Assembly (NCBI GenBank): GCA_021463515.1 | Contig: JAJTYZ010000070.1 | Coordinates: 1 to 54,559, forward strand | DNA length: 54,559 nucleotides | Origin: Chthoniobacterales bacterium | GTDB lineage: Bacteria > Verrucomicrobiota > Verrucomicrobiia > Chthoniobacterales > JACTMZ01 | Reading direction: 5' to 3' | In this document: positions 53,663-54,559 of the stretch, piece after piece | Layout of the letters: each line of letters opens with the position of its first letter | Numbering within the stretch: the first letter of the stretch is position 1 | The notes under the pieces: model-generated | The model's database searches: none | Seen by the model: only the letters and a program-made list of their open reading frames with translations | What the model was told of the DNA's origin: nothing | Program-made: the position numbers and the translations under genes

Positions 53663-54433
53663 ATGCTAGCCACAATTCGCCACCAACACATTCTTGCCAC
53701 CTTACATAATCAAGGGAGTGTATCCGTCGCAGCTTTACGCCAAGAGTTTCAAACAACCTCTATGACAATATGGCGGGATCTGAAAGCTCTTGAGGAACTG
53801 GGGCTATTGCGGCGAACGCACGGCGGAGCCTGCTTGCATGGCCACTTTTTTGGAGAACCGAACTATGAGGCCAAGAATCAAAGTGCATTCGAGCCAAAGC
53901 GGCGAATTGCCACTTTGGCGGCTCAGGAATTTGTGCGGAAAGGGGACGCGATAGCAATGGAAGGTGGCACCACAGTGTCCGCATTGATTGACTATCTACC
54001 TACGGAGCATATTTCCATTCTGACCAATAGTCTGCCTGTGGCACTTCGTATCCGCGCTCTGCGCCCCAAGGTTCCGGCACTTGTCGCTGGAGGGTGGATA
54101 AGCCGAGTTTCTGGCAACACCTGCGGGCCGGAAGCACTGCGCAGCATGACAAAATGGCGGGCAGATGTCTGTTTTATCAGCGCTACCGCCTTTGATGCTA
54201 TTGTGGGGCCTAGCGATCCGAACCCCTTAGAAATTGAAGCTAAGCGTGCTCTCGCTGCCTGCGCTCGTAGAGTCGTTATTTTGCTCGATTCGACGAAATT
54301 TGGTCAACGTTCTGCTGCGGTCACCCTACATCCTCGTCGCATTGATGCCCTAGTGACAGACGCCGATCCACCTGCACCCATTTGCACTTTACTCGATCAA
54401 TACGGTGTTCGCATTTTCACCGCCCCCTGTTAA
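53663..54433 (+). CDS. DeoR-family transcriptional regulator of sugar metabolism
   Basis: The 256-residue protein has the N-terminal DeoR helix-turn-helix: RHQHILATLHNQGSVSVAALRQEFQTTSMTIWRDLKALEELGLLRRTHGGA. The C-terminal sugar-phosphate sensor follows: AMEGGTTVSALIDYLP, LTNSLPVALRI, and VVILLDSTKFGQRS with the DSTKFG motif of DeoR proteins. Effectors of the family are usually phosphorylated sugars, which fits regulation by the products of the divergent kinase and isomerases. The last base overlaps a minus-strand frame entering from the right edge. Confidence 0.95.
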   Translation: MLATIRHQHILATLHNQGSVSVAALRQEFQTTSMTIWRDLKALEELGLLRRTHGGACLHGHFFGEPNYEAKNQSAFEPKRRIATLAAQEFVRKGDAIAMEGGTTVSALIDYLPTEHISILTNSLPVALRIRALRPKVPALVAGGWISRVSGNTCGPEALRSMTKWRADVCFISATAFDAIVGPSDPNPLEIEAKRALAACARRVVILLDSTKFGQRSAAVTLHPRRIDALVTDADPPAPICTLLDQYGVRIFTAPC

Positions 54434-54559
54434 TCAGAACGTTTGTCGCGTCGTGTCGCCTTGTGTCGGGACTGCACGATCTGCGGGAAAGGCCAATCCA
54501 GGAGTTCCTCCACCACCAAAAGGGTATGAGGGAATCTTTTTAACATCTCAAGAATTTCA
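54430..54559 (-). CDS. C-terminal end of an unidentified minus-strand gene (truncated by window)
   Basis: Reading leftward from the window edge the frame is EILEMLKRFPHTLLVVEELLDWPFPQIVQSRH, ending KATRRDKRSD at a TAA that overlaps the deoR stop. The acidic-to-basic composition and protein-like choice of residues suggest real coding, but only 43 codons are visible and no family is recognised. It would converge with deoR. Confidence 0.4.
   Translation of the reverse strand, partial: EILEMLKRFPHTLLVVEELLDWPFPQIVQSRHKATRRDKRSD

Overview
The window reads as a chromosomal segment of a Gram-negative bacterium of the Planctomycetota-Verrucomicrobiota-Chlamydiota superphylum, most likely Verrucomicrobiota. 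This is inferred from gene content, not from a marker phylogeny. The clues are a double-length UvrA of the kind known from Chlamydia, prepilin-leader proteins ending in an H-x9-DG motif, a PEP-CTERM protein, many sulfatase, beta-helix and glycoside-hydrolase genes, and frequent ATGA or TGATG gene overlaps with few clear Shine-Dalgarno sites. I see no rRNA, confident tRNA, CRISPR array or complete insertion sequence.

Left part (1-29.6 kb), mostly housekeeping. It opens with the end of gap, then pgk, an HD-domain membrane phosphodiesterase, ybeY, an unknown gene, clpS, a DUF2017 gene and recO. The two-subunit L-serine dehydratase (sdaAB, sdaAA) follows. At 8.1-15.2 kb a tightly coupled operon encodes a pilin-like protein, a beta-helix lipoprotein, a DUF4886 hydrolase, a GH110-like beta-helix protein, a sulfatase and a GNAT acetyltransferase. 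It ends in a decayed enolase-superfamily gene. At 16.0-19.5 kb a serine-palmitoyltransferase-like enzyme, a large GNAT-fold acyltransferase and an NAD-dependent reductase/epimerase match the logic of the bacterial ceramide pathway (Spt, bCerS, CerR). They lead directly into DUF488, cdsA and dxr. An orphan nuoD, an HU-family gene and the giant uvrA close this part.

Middle part (29.6-36.5 kb), accessory. It holds two medium-chain dehydrogenases, a lone HicB-like antitoxin, a relic of a transposase C-terminus, an unknown 598-aa probable alpha/alpha-toroid protein and a VapBC-like toxin-antitoxin pair. The pair is bracketed by two copies of the 3' end of the 598-aa gene, the second one decayed. 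An AraC-family regulator follows. One 17-base motif occurs upstream of both the 598-aa gene and the araC/PEP-CTERM divergon.

Right part (36.6-54.6 kb), glycan use. On the plus strand are a PEP-CTERM protein, a second pilin-like H-x9-DG protein, a secreted unknown, a 1360-aa multidomain secreted glycosidase-like protein, an MFS transporter, an alpha/beta hydrolase and a GH4 glycosidase. Facing them, a five-gene minus-strand operon encodes a BadF-type sugar kinase, a cupin glucose-6-phosphate isomerase, a mannose-6-phosphate-isomerase-type cupin, a cytoplasmic TIM-barrel glycosidase-like protein and a ManA with an extra N-terminal domain. It is divergent from a DeoR-family regulator. Together these suggest surface capture and hydrolysis of a glycan, import of the products and their entry into glycolysis through hexose phosphates.
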